Below the pieces are notes generated by a model. That model was not told the origin of the DNA and ran no database searches. It saw only the letters and a program-made list of their open reading frames with translations. A DNA stretch of 36,232 nucleotides. Source: an uncultured Aquimarina sp. GTDB taxonomy: Bacteria > Bacteroidota > Bacteroidia > Flavobacteriales > Flavobacteriaceae. Position numbers and translations under genes: made by a program. Shown here one piece after another: positions 1 through 8,390 of the stretch; the stretch's first letter is position 1, and each line of letters starts with the position of its first letter. The stretch is taken from assembly GCA_947489195.1 (NCBI GenBank), contig CANLCT010000043.1, forward strand, positions 1 through 36,232, in the 5' to 3' direction.

Positions 1-96
1 CAAGAAATGAGCGGTAGTGCCCAAATCATTACCGAAGACCTCAGACTCATTGAGCGCTTCTTTTATCAACTTCGAAAAGCGTTTGATAGATCATAA
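1..96 (+). CDS. C-terminal fragment of an unrecognised protein
   Basis: An open frame enters from the left edge and ends at TAA 94-96, giving 31 residues rich in charged amino acids and ending in ITEDLRLIERFFYQLRKAF plus three more residues. The fragment looks amphipathic and helical, and the codon use resembles its neighbours. It is too short to assign a family. It is convergent with the membrane TPR gene that follows, about 50 bases away. Confidence 0.5.
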   Translation, partial: QEMSGSAQIITEDLRLIERFFYQLRKAFDRS

Positions 97-144
97 TATA
101 ACCTAAAATCACAACATTCTAATCCAACTCATAGAATAATCCCT

Positions 145-1392
145 TCAAATATTACTCTCTTTAATCCCAATAAAATTAGCAATCCAACCATATGCGACAA
201 AACCAATTAAATAAGCCATTGTTGAATAACTAAAATCAATTTTTCCAGCCATAAAAGATTTTAAAATTGCCACACTACCTAAAAAAGCAAGTACAATTCC
301 ATAGATTAACAACATCTTGTTTCTCTCAAACATGGAACTTAGTGGAATCATCATTGTAAAACCAAAAACAGCAGGAACTAACCAAACTTCATTACTTGTT
401 ATAAAAAACAAAAAAGTACTAACAACCAAAAACAAAGCACTTAAACCAACAAAATTAGAACTTCGTATTTCATTCTTATTTAATAGGTATTTACCATACT
501 TATTTAATCGTAAAAACAGATTACTAATAGGATTAATAACCCATGTCGAAAAAGCAATCAAAGCCAATACAACTATAACAGGCAATAAAAAGGACTCCGT
601 GCTAGGAACTTTCTTTACTATCAATTTTAACATTTTAACTAAAAAATAAAAACCAATGATTACTCCCCATTGATACTTTTTAGTCATATTCCCAATCCAA
701 AAACAATACTTTAAGAACCATCTATACAAAGTATATTTAGACTTTATAGCTTCTCCCATTCCACTTTGAGCATGTTCTAAATTAGGGTCATTTTGTAAAG
801 CTTGCTTAAAATGTTCCAATGCTTTTTCATGTTCCCCTTTTTCTAATAAACCCCAACCATGATTAGCATGTGTATAGGCATTATTGGGATCCTCCTGAAG
901 TGCATCTTCAATTGTTTCAAAAGAAGCTTCTTTTTGACCTAATTTCAGCAAAGCGGAACTTCTAAAATTAAGTGCAATAATATTTTGAGCATCTAATGAC
1001 AAAGCTTGATTTGATAAATCCAATGCTTCATCAAACTTTTTACGAGCAAATTTAATAGAACCCAAGAAAGCATAATTATCAGCATCTTCTGGATCTAAAG
1101 AAATTGCTTCTTCAAGCCATACTTCTGCTTCACTATATCGTTCAGCTTCCATTAAAACTCTTGATTTTACAGTATATAAAACCGCCGTATCAGGAGATAA
1201 CCTTATCGCGTTATTGATTAAATCTTCTGCTTCATCAAGCTTATTTTGCTGCAAATTAGTTTCACACAATAAAACAAGCACTTCAATATTATCAGGAGAT
1301 CCTTCTAATATTGAAATTAGAATTTTTTGTGCGTCAATAAAACGATTTTGCTCAATTAACAATGAAGCCCTTTGTATTTGTTCCTCGATCAT
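145..1392 (-). CDS. TPR-repeat protein with C-terminal multi-pass membrane domain
   Basis: The protein has 415 residues. Roughly residues 1-215 are consecutive tetratricopeptide repeats, with repeated A/G/Y/P signatures such as ALSLDAQNIIALNFRSSALL and KGEHEKALEHFKQAL. From about residue 230 it becomes hydrophobic, with about five or six predicted membrane segments and no enzyme motif, so the TPRs are probably a docking platform held at the inner membrane. Its ATG overlaps the stop of the upstream AAA+ gene by one base (TAATG), so the two are translationally coupled and probably work together. The specific function is unknown; I infer that it tethers or supplies substrates to the ATPase. Confidence 0.85.
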   Translation of the reverse strand: MIEEQIQRASLLIEQNRFIDAQKILISILEGSPDNIEVLVLLCETNLQQNKLDEAEDLINNAIRLSPDTAVLYTVKSRVLMEAERYSEAEVWLEEAISLDPEDADNYAFLGSIKFARKKFDEALDLSNQALSLDAQNIIALNFRSSALLKLGQKEASFETIEDALQEDPNNAYTHANHGWGLLEKGEHEKALEHFKQALQNDPNLEHAQSGMGEAIKSKYTLYRWFLKYCFWIGNMTKKYQWGVIIGFYFLVKMLKLIVKKVPSTESFLLPVIVVLALIAFSTWVINPISNLFLRLNKYGKYLLNKNEIRSSNFVGLSALFLVVSTFLFFITSNEVWLVPAVFGFTMMIPLSSMFERNKMLLIYGIVLAFLGSVAILKSFMAGKIDFSYSTMAYLIGFVAYGWIANFIGIKESNI

Positions 1393-2699
1393 TATTTTTT
1401 AATTTTCATATAAGAAAGTATATCATCGTATAAACCTGATTCATTTGCATACAATGCAAAATTTTTGGCTGCACTAAACCATTCTTTAGTTGTTGGCTTA
1501 TGTTTTTTACAAGCATTTATAAAATCTTTAGTATTTAAAGGCTTTGGAATGCCATCAACAAAAGATTCATTTAATTTGCTTTCTATTGCAATATCGATAA
1601 TAGCTTCAATATCGGCTCCCGAAAAATCTGGAGTTTTCTTACTCACTTTCGAATAATCTATATGATCAATAGGCTTCCCTTTAAGTTTTAATTTTAAAAT
1701 AGATTCTCGTGCTGTAACATCTGGCGGCGGAACAAAAATAATTCGATCAAATCTACCCGGTCTTCTAAAAGCAGTATCCAAATGCCAAGGCGTATTTGTA
1801 GCTCCAAGAATCAAAACCCCTTCATTACTGTGTTCTAATCCATCCAACTCTTGCAGAAATTGATTAATTAGATGACGTCCACTTGATTGTTTCATATCAC
1901 TACGGCTTGCCCCTAAAGCATCAATTTCATCAAAAAACAATACACAGGGTGTATTGTTTCGGGCATTTTCAAAAACACTATGCAAATTCTTTTCGCTATT
2001 TCCCATCCACATATCCAAAATATCACTTAGGCTTACACTTATAAAACGTGCATTTACTTGCCCAGCTGTAGCTTTAGCAATATGTGTTTTTCCACAACCT
2101 GGCGGTCCATAAAGTAATATCCCACCACCTATTTTTTTCCCATAAGCCTTATACAATTCAGGATGCTTTAGTGGCTGAATAATTTTCATTTCAATCTCTT
2201 TTTTCACTCCATCCATTCCTCCAACATCTTTAAAATTGATATTAGGTTTTTCTATAAATATATCACTAATCTCATCCTCCTCCCAATTTTCTGTTTCATG
2301 TTCTGTTGGCTTTCTTAATTGATCTAGTTCATCATCAGTAAAAGAAGAATCTATAGCTAATAGTTTTTGATAATTACTTACAGCATCTTCAATTGCATTA
2401 TCACGCAACAGAGTTTTACAGTATAGCTTTAATGTATTTACATCAATACTTTTTTCCAACAACTCTTCTAAAATAACACTGCAAGTTGAATATTCTTCCT
2501 TTTGAAAATAAACATTAGCTAACCCCCATTTGCCTTTACTATTTTTTGAATCTGAAGCTAATATTTTTAAATACTCTTGTTCTGCATCTTCAACCCTATT
2601 CATTTGCAATAAAGTTTTCGCTAACAACAATCTTAAAGGAATATTTTCTGGTGAAGCCTCTAATGCTTCCTTTAAATTTTCTATGGTTTCGTTACTCAT
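1392..2699 (-). CDS. TPR-AAA+ ATPase (FtsH/Cdc48/Vps4-like AAA domain)
   Basis: The protein has 435 residues. Residues 1-120 are about three TPR-like repeats, followed by an acidic linker (about 132-150). A classic AAA domain then begins with FKDVGGMDGVK at about 156. Walker A GPPGCGKT is at 198-205, Walker B VLFFDEID at 253-260, sensor-1 ATN at 300-302, and the arginine-finger region FRRPGRFDR at 311-319. All key ATPase residues are present, so it should form an active hexameric ATPase or unfoldase. There is no membrane segment and no protease domain, unlike FtsH. It is the first gene of a two-gene operon with the membrane TPR protein. The domain call is firm; the substrate and pathway are unknown. 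Confidence 0.9.
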   Translation of the reverse strand: MSNETIENLKEALEASPENIPLRLLLAKTLLQMNRVEDAEQEYLKILASDSKNSKGKWGLANVYFQKEEYSTCSVILEELLEKSIDVNTLKLYCKTLLRDNAIEDAVSNYQKLLAIDSSFTDDELDQLRKPTEHETENWEEDEISDIFIEKPNINFKDVGGMDGVKKEIEMKIIQPLKHPELYKAYGKKIGGGILLYGPPGCGKTHIAKATAGQVNARFISVSLSDILDMWMGNSEKNLHSVFENARNNTPCVLFFDEIDALGASRSDMKQSSGRHLINQFLQELDGLEHSNEGVLILGATNTPWHLDTAFRRPGRFDRIIFVPPPDVTARESILKLKLKGKPIDHIDYSKVSKKTPDFSGADIEAIIDIAIESKLNESFVDGIPKPLNTKDFINACKKHKPTTKEWFSAAKNFALYANESGLYDDILSYMKIKK

Positions 2700-2854
2700 A
2701 AAATAAATTTATTAGTCTGAAATATGGTCTAAAAACCTAGTACAGATTAGTATTCAATAATTACTAAAATATCGCTTTTATTTTAGTCCTAATAAATCTT
2801 TCTTAAGTATTTTTATAATTGAACTATAAATTCATTTTACAGTGAATAAAGCAA

Positions 2855-3307
2855 TTAACTCACCTCAACAATCTCAGCAGACTTACCTCTAAACACAAAA
2901 TGATCCCCTTTCTTTTTTCCCAACAAAAGTTGCCCAATAGGAGATTGCATGGATATAGCATATACCTTTTTCCCTGCTAACACCAATTCTCCAGCAGAAA
3001 TACTGATATAATAACACATGGTATCGGTAACCACATAACTACCCAAGGCTATAAATTCTGTTGATTTATCCCATTGTAATTTCTTTAAAGAAGCTTCCAA
3101 GCGCTCTACTTCCTTTAATTGATTTCCTGCTTTTTCACGTTCTAATTGCAACATTGCACGCCCAGTTTCATGCTTATCCCCAGCAGTACTTTTGCTTTCG
3201 GAAGTCATTGAAGTATGAATTTCGTCAATAATACGTTGAATATTGCTTCGTTTATTTTGAACAAAGTTAATACACTGATTATATAGTTCTTGCTTCAGCT
3301 TAGTCAT
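2855..3307 (-). CDS. GreA/GreB-family-like protein, 150 aa
   Basis: The N-terminal half (about residues 1-80) is a charged helical region with the flavobacterial signature SKSTAGDKHETGRAMLQLE, which would form a coiled coil. The C-terminal half (about 85-150) resembles the GreA/GreB FKBP-like domain: a VV.T....Y.IS..AG element and a terminal SPIGQLLLGKKKGD motif. Gre factors bind the RNA polymerase secondary channel and stimulate transcript cleavage, but in these short Bacteroidota proteins that activity is inferred rather than shown. From memory, homologues are often labelled 3-oxoacyl-ACP synthase; nothing in this sequence supports a ketosynthase. It is probably monocistronic and divergent from the dipeptidase gene. 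Confidence 0.75.
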   Translation of the reverse strand: MTKLKQELYNQCINFVQNKRSNIQRIIDEIHTSMTSESKSTAGDKHETGRAMLQLEREKAGNQLKEVERLEASLKKLQWDKSTEFIALGSYVVTDTMCYYISISAGELVLAGKKVYAISMQSPIGQLLLGKKKGDHFVFRGKSAEIVEVS

Positions 3308-3461
3308 AAATACACACTATTTTTTAAACACAACATAAACCCAGATTATACGATAGAACGATATAATCTTAATAAGTTAGGCATGTTTATTGCAGAAAAT
3401 TATAAGTTTAGAAAAATACATATATTAATCAAGTTAACCGCTATTGCCGAGAAACATATTT

Positions 3462-4190
3462 ATGAAATATTTTTTACCCGTTTTGCTCATTTCTATTCTT
3501 TCTTTTTGGAGTTGTAATCAGACCATCACTCCTATTAAAAAAACAGAAACAGCATCTACTGCTTCTAAATTATCACAAAAGGATACTATTTCATTTGCTA
3601 AAGAAATTACCCCTATTAAAATCAACAATTTAACTAGTGTTTCCGATACTACTTTTATTAACATTGCTGATTATAGCTCAAATTTTTTTTATGATTTACG
3701 CTATGCTACCCCCAATAATTTTTTAAAAGAAAAAGTGTATGAGTGCGCTCAATGTTATACCAGAGCTAAAACTGCTCGAGCATTAATTAAAGCCAACAAT
3801 TACTTGATGAGTAAAGGTTACAAAATAAAATTTTTTGATTGTTACCGGCCTAATTCTGTACAATACAAAATGTGGAAAATTATGCCAAATTCACAATATG
3901 TAGCTAACCCAAAAAAAGGATCCATACATAACAAAGGAGGTGCTGTTGACATTACATTAACTGATCTATACGGCAAAGAAGTAGACATGGGTACCGACTT
4001 TGATTTTTTTGGCTGGAAAGCTTATCACACCAATACTTCATTACCAAAAAAAATAGTAGAAAACAGAAAACTATTAAAAACAACCATGGAACACTTTGGC
4101 TTTTGGTCTATACGAACCGAATGGTGGCACTATAATTTAAAAGGCACAGGCAACTATAAAATTGCTAATTTTAAGTGGGACTGCCCTTAG
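3462..4190 (+). CDS. VanX-type D-alanyl-D-alanine dipeptidase, putative lipoprotein
   Basis: I chose ATG 3462 because the longer frame from 3444 begins with TTG and adds six residues before a good signal sequence. The N-terminus MKYFLPVLLISILSFWSC is a hydrophobic signal ending at Cys18, a plausible though imperfect lipobox. The peptidase M15D domain follows: YATPNNF, FFDCYRP, the zinc-binding SxHxxGxAxD motif (SIHNKGGAVD), and the ExxWH motif (EWWH) near the C-terminus. All catalytic and metal residues of the family are visible. The enzyme should hydrolyse D-Ala-D-Ala-type dipeptides in the periplasm, probably for peptidoglycan turnover; no van resistance partners are nearby. A strong terminator follows the stop codon. 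Confidence 0.88.
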   Translation: MKYFLPVLLISILSFWSCNQTITPIKKTETASTASKLSQKDTISFAKEITPIKINNLTSVSDTTFINIADYSSNFFYDLRYATPNNFLKEKVYECAQCYTRAKTARALIKANNYLMSKGYKIKFFDCYRPNSVQYKMWKIMPNSQYVANPKKGSIHNKGGAVDITLTDLYGKEVDMGTDFDFFGWKAYHTNTSLPKKIVENRKLLKTTMEHFGFWSIRTEWWHYNLKGTGNYKIANFKWDCP

Positions 4191-4201
4191 TTCAATCATG
4201 T

Positions 4202-4249
4202 ATTAAACAAAACAGCCTTAACTTAAAAGTTAAGGCTGTTTTGTTTAAT
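4202..4249. terminator. Bidirectional intrinsic terminator
   Basis: This is a 48-bp perfect palindrome with arms of about 22 bp (core AGCCTTAACTT / AAGTTAAGGCT). The arm ends are A-rich on one side and T-rich on the other, so it serves both strands. It lies 11 bases after the dipeptidase stop and 12 bases from the accC stop, between two convergent genes. Confidence 0.9.
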
Positions 4250-4261
4250 AATTTCAGTAAT

Positions 4262-5599
4262 TTATTGAATTTCAAAATCTTCCATAAACTTAGTCGTGTA
4301 ATCACCACTAATATAATCTGGATGATCCATTAATTGTCTGTGGAAAGGAATGGTGGTTTTAATTCCTTCGATAATAAATTCATCTAAGGCACGCTTCATT
4401 TTATTTATAGCCTCCTCACGAGACTGCGCAGTTGTAATCAACTTCGCAATCATAGAATCGTAATTTGGCGGAATCATATAACCACTATACACGTGAGTAT
4501 CAACGCGTACACCATGCCCCCCTGGGATATGTAAATTTGTTATTTTTCCTGGCGATGGTCTAAATCCATTGTGCGGATCTTCGGCATTAATACGGCATTC
4601 AATAGAATGTAATTCAGGAAAATAATTTTTTCCTGAAATTAGCACTCCCGAGGCTACTAAAATTTGCTCACGAATAAGATCGTAATTCACTACCTCTTCG
4701 GTAATTGGATGCTCAACCTGAATACGTGTATTCATTTCCATAAAGTAAAAGTTACGGTGTTTATCTACCAAAAACTCTACTGTACCAGCACCTTCATACT
4801 TAATAAATTCTGCGGCTTTAACTGCGGCATTACCCATGTCATTTCTTAACTTATCAGTCATAAATGGCGATGGTGTTTCTTCTGTCAATTTCTGATGACG
4901 TCGTTGTACCGAACAATCTCTTTCCGATAAATGACACGCTTTTCCTTTGCTATCTCCTACGATTTGGATCTCGATATGTCTAGGCTCTTCAATAAGCTTT
5001 TCCATATACATTCCATCGTTTCCAAAACAAGCTTTAGCTTCCTGCCTAGCATCTTCCCAAGCTTTTTGCAAATCTTCGGCGGCCCAAACAGCACGCATCC
5101 CTTTACCACCACCACCGGCAGTGGCTTTTAGCATTACAGGATACCCTACTTCTTCAGCTAGTTTAACTGTTTCTTCAAAATTTTCTAAAATCCCTTCAGA
5201 ACCTGGCACGGTAGGAACTCCTGCTTCGATCATTGTCGCTTTCGCAGAAGCTTTATCTCCCATACGATCAATCATTTCGGCACTAGCCCCAATGAATTTA
5301 ATATCGTGTTCTTCACATATCTTAGAAAAATTAGCGTTTTCAGACAAAAACCCATATCCTGGATGAATGGCATCAGCATTTGTTATTTCTGCTGCAGCTA
5401 TAATGCTTGATATCTTTAAATAAGACTCATTACTTGGCGCAGGACCAATACATACGGCTTCATCAGCAAAACGAACATGCAAACTATCAGCATCGGCTGT
5501 AGAGTATACAGCTACTGTTTTTATGCCCATTTCCTTACAAGTACGAATAACACGAAGTGCTATTTCGCCTCGATTAGCGATTAATATTTTTTTAAACAT
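4262..5599 (-). CDS. accC: Biotin carboxylase subunit of acetyl-CoA carboxylase
   Basis: The protein has 445 residues, the usual length for AccC. The N-terminal domain begins [20 protein letters not shown]. The ATP-grasp glycine-rich loop [11 protein letters not shown] is near 160-170, and the catalytic [16 protein letters not shown] segment is near 285-300. The C-terminal biotin carboxylase domain runs to the end. It carboxylates the biotin on AccB using ATP and bicarbonate, the first step of malonyl-CoA formation. It is the last gene of the fabH-accB-accC run, 29 bases after accB, and ends at a strong bidirectional terminator. The carboxyltransferase subunits are not in the window. Confidence 0.97.
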   Translation of the reverse strand: MFKKILIANRGEIALRVIRTCKEMGIKTVAVYSTADADSLHVRFADEAVCIGPAPSNESYLKISSIIAAAEITNADAIHPGYGFLSENANFSKICEEHDIKFIGASAEMIDRMGDKASAKATMIEAGVPTVPGSEGILENFEETVKLAEEVGYPVMLKATAGGGGKGMRAVWAAEDLQKAWEDARQEAKACFGNDGMYMEKLIEEPRHIEIQIVGDSKGKACHLSERDCSVQRRHQKLTEETPSPFMTDKLRNDMGNAAVKAAEFIKYEGAGTVEFLVDKHRNFYFMEMNTRIQVEHPITEEVVNYDLIREQILVASGVLISGKNYFPELHSIECRINAEDPHNGFRPSPGKITNLHIPGGHGVRVDTHVYSGYMIPPNYDSMIAKLITTAQSREEAINKMKRALDEFIIEGIKTTIPFHRQLMDHPDYISGDYTTKFMEDFEIQ

Positions 5600-5628
5600 A
5601 ATAGTACGTTTAGTTACCTAAAAGTGAC

Positions 5629-6123
5629 CTAAGAGGGGTCAACTAAAAATAAAGGTTGATCAAATTCAACTGGCGACGAATCATCCACAAGAACTTTAAT
5701 TATTTTACCCGAAACTTCACTTTCAATTTCGTTGAAAAGTTTCATTGCTTCAATAACACAAAGCACATCACCTTCATTTATGTTATCACCTACCTCTATA
5801 AAGTTAGATTTGTCTGGCGATGGCTTACGGTAAAATGTTCCTATTATAGGAGACTTAACTGTAATATATTTTGAATCATCGTCGGCTTCGGGTGCACCCG
5901 AAGCCGCTACAGGCGCTCCTGCTTCATGCACTGGAGCAGCTGGCGCAATTGCCTGGGGTGCTGCTGGTGCAGCTGCTGTTGGCATTTGCTGAATAATTGT
6001 TGTTTCCTTTTCATCGGATCCTGTTCTAATGGTGATTTTAACATCATCCATTTCTAATTTCACTTCGCTTGCTCCAGATTTGGCAACAAACTTGATCAGG
6101 TTTTGAATTTCCTTTAAATCCAT
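5629..6123 (-). CDS. accB: Biotin carboxyl carrier protein of acetyl-CoA carboxylase
   Basis: The protein has 164 residues in three parts. Residues 1-45 are an N-terminal domain. Residues about 48-80 are a flexible Ala/Pro-rich linker. The rest is a biotinyl/lipoyl domain starting at about 86 (YITVKSPIIGTFYRKPSP). The biotinylation site is VIEAMKLF, with the modified lysine at residue 128. It carries biotin between AccC and the carboxyltransferase. It sits between fabH and accC in the same orientation with short gaps, consistent with one transcript. Confidence 0.97.
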   Translation of the reverse strand: MDLKEIQNLIKFVAKSGASEVKLEMDDVKITIRTGSDEKETTIIQQMPTAAAPAAPQAIAPAAPVHEAGAPVAASGAPEADDDSKYITVKSPIIGTFYRKPSPDKSNFIEVGDNINEGDVLCVIEAMKLFNEIESEVSGKIIKVLVDDSSPVEFDQPLFLVDPS

Positions 6124-6157
6124 GATATAGATACGTTGTTAATTGTTGTTGTGTTAG

Positions 6158-7156
6158 TTAAGAATTATAGGCCCATTTTAAATAAATAGATCCCCAAGTA
6201 AATCCACCTCCAAAAGATGCAAACACCAAGGTATCTCCTTTTTTAAATTTCTTTTCAAAATCATTGAGCACTAATGGTATGGTAGCCGATGTAGTATTTC
6301 CATATTTTTCAATATTGATTAATACTTTACTTTCGTCTTTTAATCCCATTCTGTTGGCTGTAGCATCAATAATACGCTTATTTGCTTGATGTGCTACTAA
6401 CCAATCGATATCATTATTAGTCAAGTTATTGCGTTCCATTACTTTTTCGCAAGCCCCTGCCATACTTGAAACCGCATATTTAAATACCGTTTTTCCGTCT
6501 TGTTTTATGAAATGTTGTTTATTATCTATGGTTTGCTGTGTTGTCGGATTCAAAGATCCTCCAGCTTCTATGCGTAAAAAATTACGTCCAACACCATCAC
6601 TGCGTAAATATTCATCTTGTAATCCCAAACCTTCATCATTGGGCTCAAAAAGAGCAGCTCCAGCACCATCACCAAATATGATACATGTTGTACGGTCTGA
6701 ATAATCTACAATTGACGACATTTTATCTGCTCCAATTACTAATACTTTAGTGTATCTACCAGATTGTACATAGCTAGCAGCAGTGGACATTCCGTACAAA
6801 AAACTTGAACATGCTGCTGCCAAATCGTAACCAAAGGCATTAACCGCTCCAATTTCAGTTGCTACGTGAGCAGCTGTTGCAGCTACTGACATATCAGGAG
6901 TAGCCGTAGCTACTATTATCATATCAATTTCAGTTGGATCTAACTTACGTTTTGCCAAGACATCTTCGGCTGCTTTAATTGCCATATATGAAGTAGCCTT
7001 TTCTGGATCCTTTAAGATACGGCGTTCTTTAATTCCCGTTCTTGTCGTTATCCATTCATCATTAGTATCCACTAAACCTTCCAATTCTTTATTGGTCAAT
7101 TTATAATCTGGTACATATGCACCAACAGCCGTTATAGCCGCCGTAATTTTACTCAT
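6158..7156 (-). CDS. fabH: Beta-ketoacyl-ACP synthase III (FabH)
   Basis: The protein has 332 residues, a standard length. The catalytic triad is visible: Cys116 in DLAAACSSF, His256 in WLVAHQANKR, and Asn287 in EKYGNTTSATIP. TNDEWITTRTGIKERR near 31-46 is also typical. The enzyme condenses acetyl-CoA with malonyl-ACP to start fatty acid synthesis, so grouping with accB and accC joins malonyl-CoA supply to initiation. Unlike the compact arrangement common in relatives, about 417 bases separate it from rpmF, and it appears to have its own promoter at 7238-7267. Confidence 0.97.
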   Translation of the reverse strand: MSKITAAITAVGAYVPDYKLTNKELEGLVDTNDEWITTRTGIKERRILKDPEKATSYMAIKAAEDVLAKRKLDPTEIDMIIVATATPDMSVAATAAHVATEIGAVNAFGYDLAAACSSFLYGMSTAASYVQSGRYTKVLVIGADKMSSIVDYSDRTTCIIFGDGAGAALFEPNDEGLGLQDEYLRSDGVGRNFLRIEAGGSLNPTTQQTIDNKQHFIKQDGKTVFKYAVSSMAGACEKVMERNNLTNNDIDWLVAHQANKRIIDATANRMGLKDESKVLINIEKYGNTTSATIPLVLNDFEKKFKKGDTLVFASFGGGFTWGSIYLKWAYNS

Positions 7157-7191
7157 AACAGTAGGTTAAAATTTACTCCCAAGAACAAAAA

Positions 7192-7208
7192 TGCTTCGAA
7201 TCGAAGCA
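7192..7208. promoter_or_regulatory. Palindrome in the fabH leader
   Basis: TGCTTCGA-A-TCGAAGCA has two 8-bp arms around one base. It lies 36-52 bases upstream of the fabH start and downstream of the predicted promoter. On the minus strand it is followed by ATTTTTG, so as RNA it could be a small attenuator-like hairpin; as DNA it could be an operator. The choice is inference. Confidence 0.45.
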
Positions 7209-7237
7209 AAAATGACCTTTTTTAAGTAAATATCGTG

Positions 7238-7267
7238 CAAATTAAGTCGATTTTGACACATATTCAA
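7238..7267 (-). promoter_or_regulatory. Putative promoter of fabH-accB-accC
   Basis: On the minus strand, TTG at 7267-7265 and TTAATTTG at 7245-7238 are separated by 19 bases, the spacing of the Bacteroidota -33/-7 promoter. The -7 box differs from TAnnTTTG at one position. The inferred start site is about 75 bases from the fabH ATG. Confidence 0.42.
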
Positions 7268-7278
7268 CAAAAAACAAA

Positions 7279-7305
7279 AAAAACGCTCATTTGATGAGCG
7301 TTTTT
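7279..7305. terminator. Intrinsic terminator hairpin upstream of fabH
   Basis: AAAAACGCTCAT and ATGAGCGTTTTT form a 12-bp stem around a TTG loop, with A- and T-runs on both sides. It lies 270 bases past the rpmF stop and just upstream of the fabH promoter, so it probably insulates fabH from rpmF transcription. Confidence 0.75.
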
Positions 7306-7573
7306 CGATATAATGTTATGCATGCCTAGTAAAAAAGTCTTTACTCTATCTGAATAATATCTTTTTAGAATCTACTGTTCTCTTATTTTACAATATTTAT
7401 TGTAGGAAATATTGTAAAAAAAATTCCACCTTAAGTGATTTTTACCCACAGCAACTTTGTTTCTGTAAGTTTACTTACTATAAAAGTATTATTTTTATAG
7501 TATAATCACTCAGCGGAATAATTTTATGCGCTTTCTAAAACAAATTACTTTAGGCAATTTGTTATAAAAATTA
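7306..7573. other. Structured non-coding stretch between rpmF and fabH
   Basis: No credible gene was found on either strand. The stretch holds several inverted repeats. One has 13-bp arms at 7386-7398 and 7407-7419 (TTTTACAATATTT / AAATATTGTAAAA) and is followed by an A-run. Another has 10-bp arms at 7476-7485 and 7493-7502 (TACTATAAAA / TTTTATAGTA). It could be a long 3' UTR, a small RNA or a decayed element. Confidence 0.4.
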
Positions 7574-7771
7574 CTAAGCTACTGCTTCTTCTGAATTATC
7601 GATAACTACATTACCTCTGTAATATAATTTCCCTTCATGCCAGTGTGCTCTGTGGTATAAGTGCGCTTCACCTGTAGTTGCATCAGTTCCTATTTGTGGT
7701 ACAGATGCTTTATAATGTGTTCTTCTTTTATCTCTTCTTGTTTTGGAGATTTTTCTCTTAGGATGTGCCAT
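7574..7771 (-). CDS. rpmF: 50S ribosomal protein L32
   Basis: The protein has 65 residues and begins [20 protein letters not shown], the diagnostic L32 N-terminus, with a flavobacterial-type tail ([16 protein letters not shown]). It is a structural component of the large ribosomal subunit. It lies 7 bases after the DUF177 gene, the common rpmF pairing, so the two are almost certainly co-transcribed. Confidence 0.97.
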   Translation of the reverse strand: MAHPKRKISKTRRDKRRTHYKASVPQIGTDATTGEAHLYHRAHWHEGKLYYRGNVVIDNSEEAVA

Positions 7772-7778
7772 AACTCAG

Positions 7779-8324
7779 TTATTTATTATCTTTTAGTAGA
7801 TTCTTTAATTTATTCCAACGAGGATCAATATCCTCATCATTTTTACTTTCTTCTTTTGTTTCTTTTGGAGCCAATGTTTCCAAATGCTCTAAAATATCCG
7901 ATTCCAATGTTCCATCTTCAACGCCTGGATGTACTCTTTTTGAAGGTACTCCCAACACAATACATTCGTATATATATTGCGAAACGTTAATTTCATATGA
8001 TCCATGAGGAATTATAATAATTTCCTCATTTTCGTTATTAAATTCGTTTCCAAACTTAATTACAATAAACAATTCATTGCTTATTAGCAAATTAAAAGGC
8101 TCTGTGGTTACATCGCAATCCACATTTACGCTTCCTTCTGCTTTAAAACGCAATTCAAAAAAAGTACTTTTTTTATTGAATTCTAAAGCAACTTTTACGT
8201 CTGCACTATTATATTCTTCAAAATTAAATAGCGACAAAAACTTGTTATCAACTTGATATTCAAACTGATGAATTCCTTGCTTTAAACCAACAAAAGGAAT
8301 CAAATACTCCTTGAATGTTTTCAT
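7779..8324 (-). CDS. DUF177 (YceD-family) protein
   Basis: The protein has 181 residues from ATG 8324. A longer frame starts at GTG 8345, but MKTFKEYLIPFVGLK is the typical family start and the extra residues are GTG-initiated. A conserved stretch with VDCDVTTEPF is in the middle, and an acidic tail ends ...DIDPRWNKLKNLL. The family accompanies rpmF across bacteria, and E. coli YceD is linked to 23S rRNA/large-subunit function in the literature. A clear -7 promoter element lies upstream at 8369-8376. Confidence 0.88.
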   Translation of the reverse strand: MKTFKEYLIPFVGLKQGIHQFEYQVDNKFLSLFNFEEYNSADVKVALEFNKKSTFFELRFKAEGSVNVDCDVTTEPFNLLISNELFIVIKFGNEFNNENEEIIIIPHGSYEINVSQYIYECIVLGVPSKRVHPGVEDGTLESDILEHLETLAPKETKEESKNDEDIDPRWNKLKNLLKDNK

Positions 8325-8368
8325 AGACACTTCAGTTTGTTGCACTTTACCTACGACAAAGGCGGGTG

Positions 8369-8376
8369 CAAAGATA
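8369..8376 (-). promoter_or_regulatory. -7 promoter element of the DUF177-rpmF operon
   Basis: On the minus strand this reads TATCTTTG, an exact TAnnTTTG match, 45 bases upstream of the chosen ATG. No good -33 TTG is seen at the right distance. Confidence 0.55.
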
Positions 8377-8390
8377 ATAAAAATTTGAAA

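Noticed and set aside
2855..3307. Ketoacyl-ACP synthase label often attached to this type of protein
   Set aside because: At 150 residues with no active-site Cys/His/Asn it cannot be a ketosynthase; the fold pattern is GreA/GreB-like.
3462..4190. Vancomycin-resistance gene vanX
   Set aside because: The family is right, but there are no vanH/vanA or vanRS partners and it looks like a chromosomal peptidoglycan-recycling lipoprotein.
4947..5366. 139-residue open frame on the plus strand inside accC
   Set aside because: It is antisense to a well-supported accC and its Ser/Pro-rich composition is a shadow of accC codons.
8325..8345. GTG start for the DUF177 gene
   Set aside because: The ATG at 8324 matches the conserved family N-terminus.
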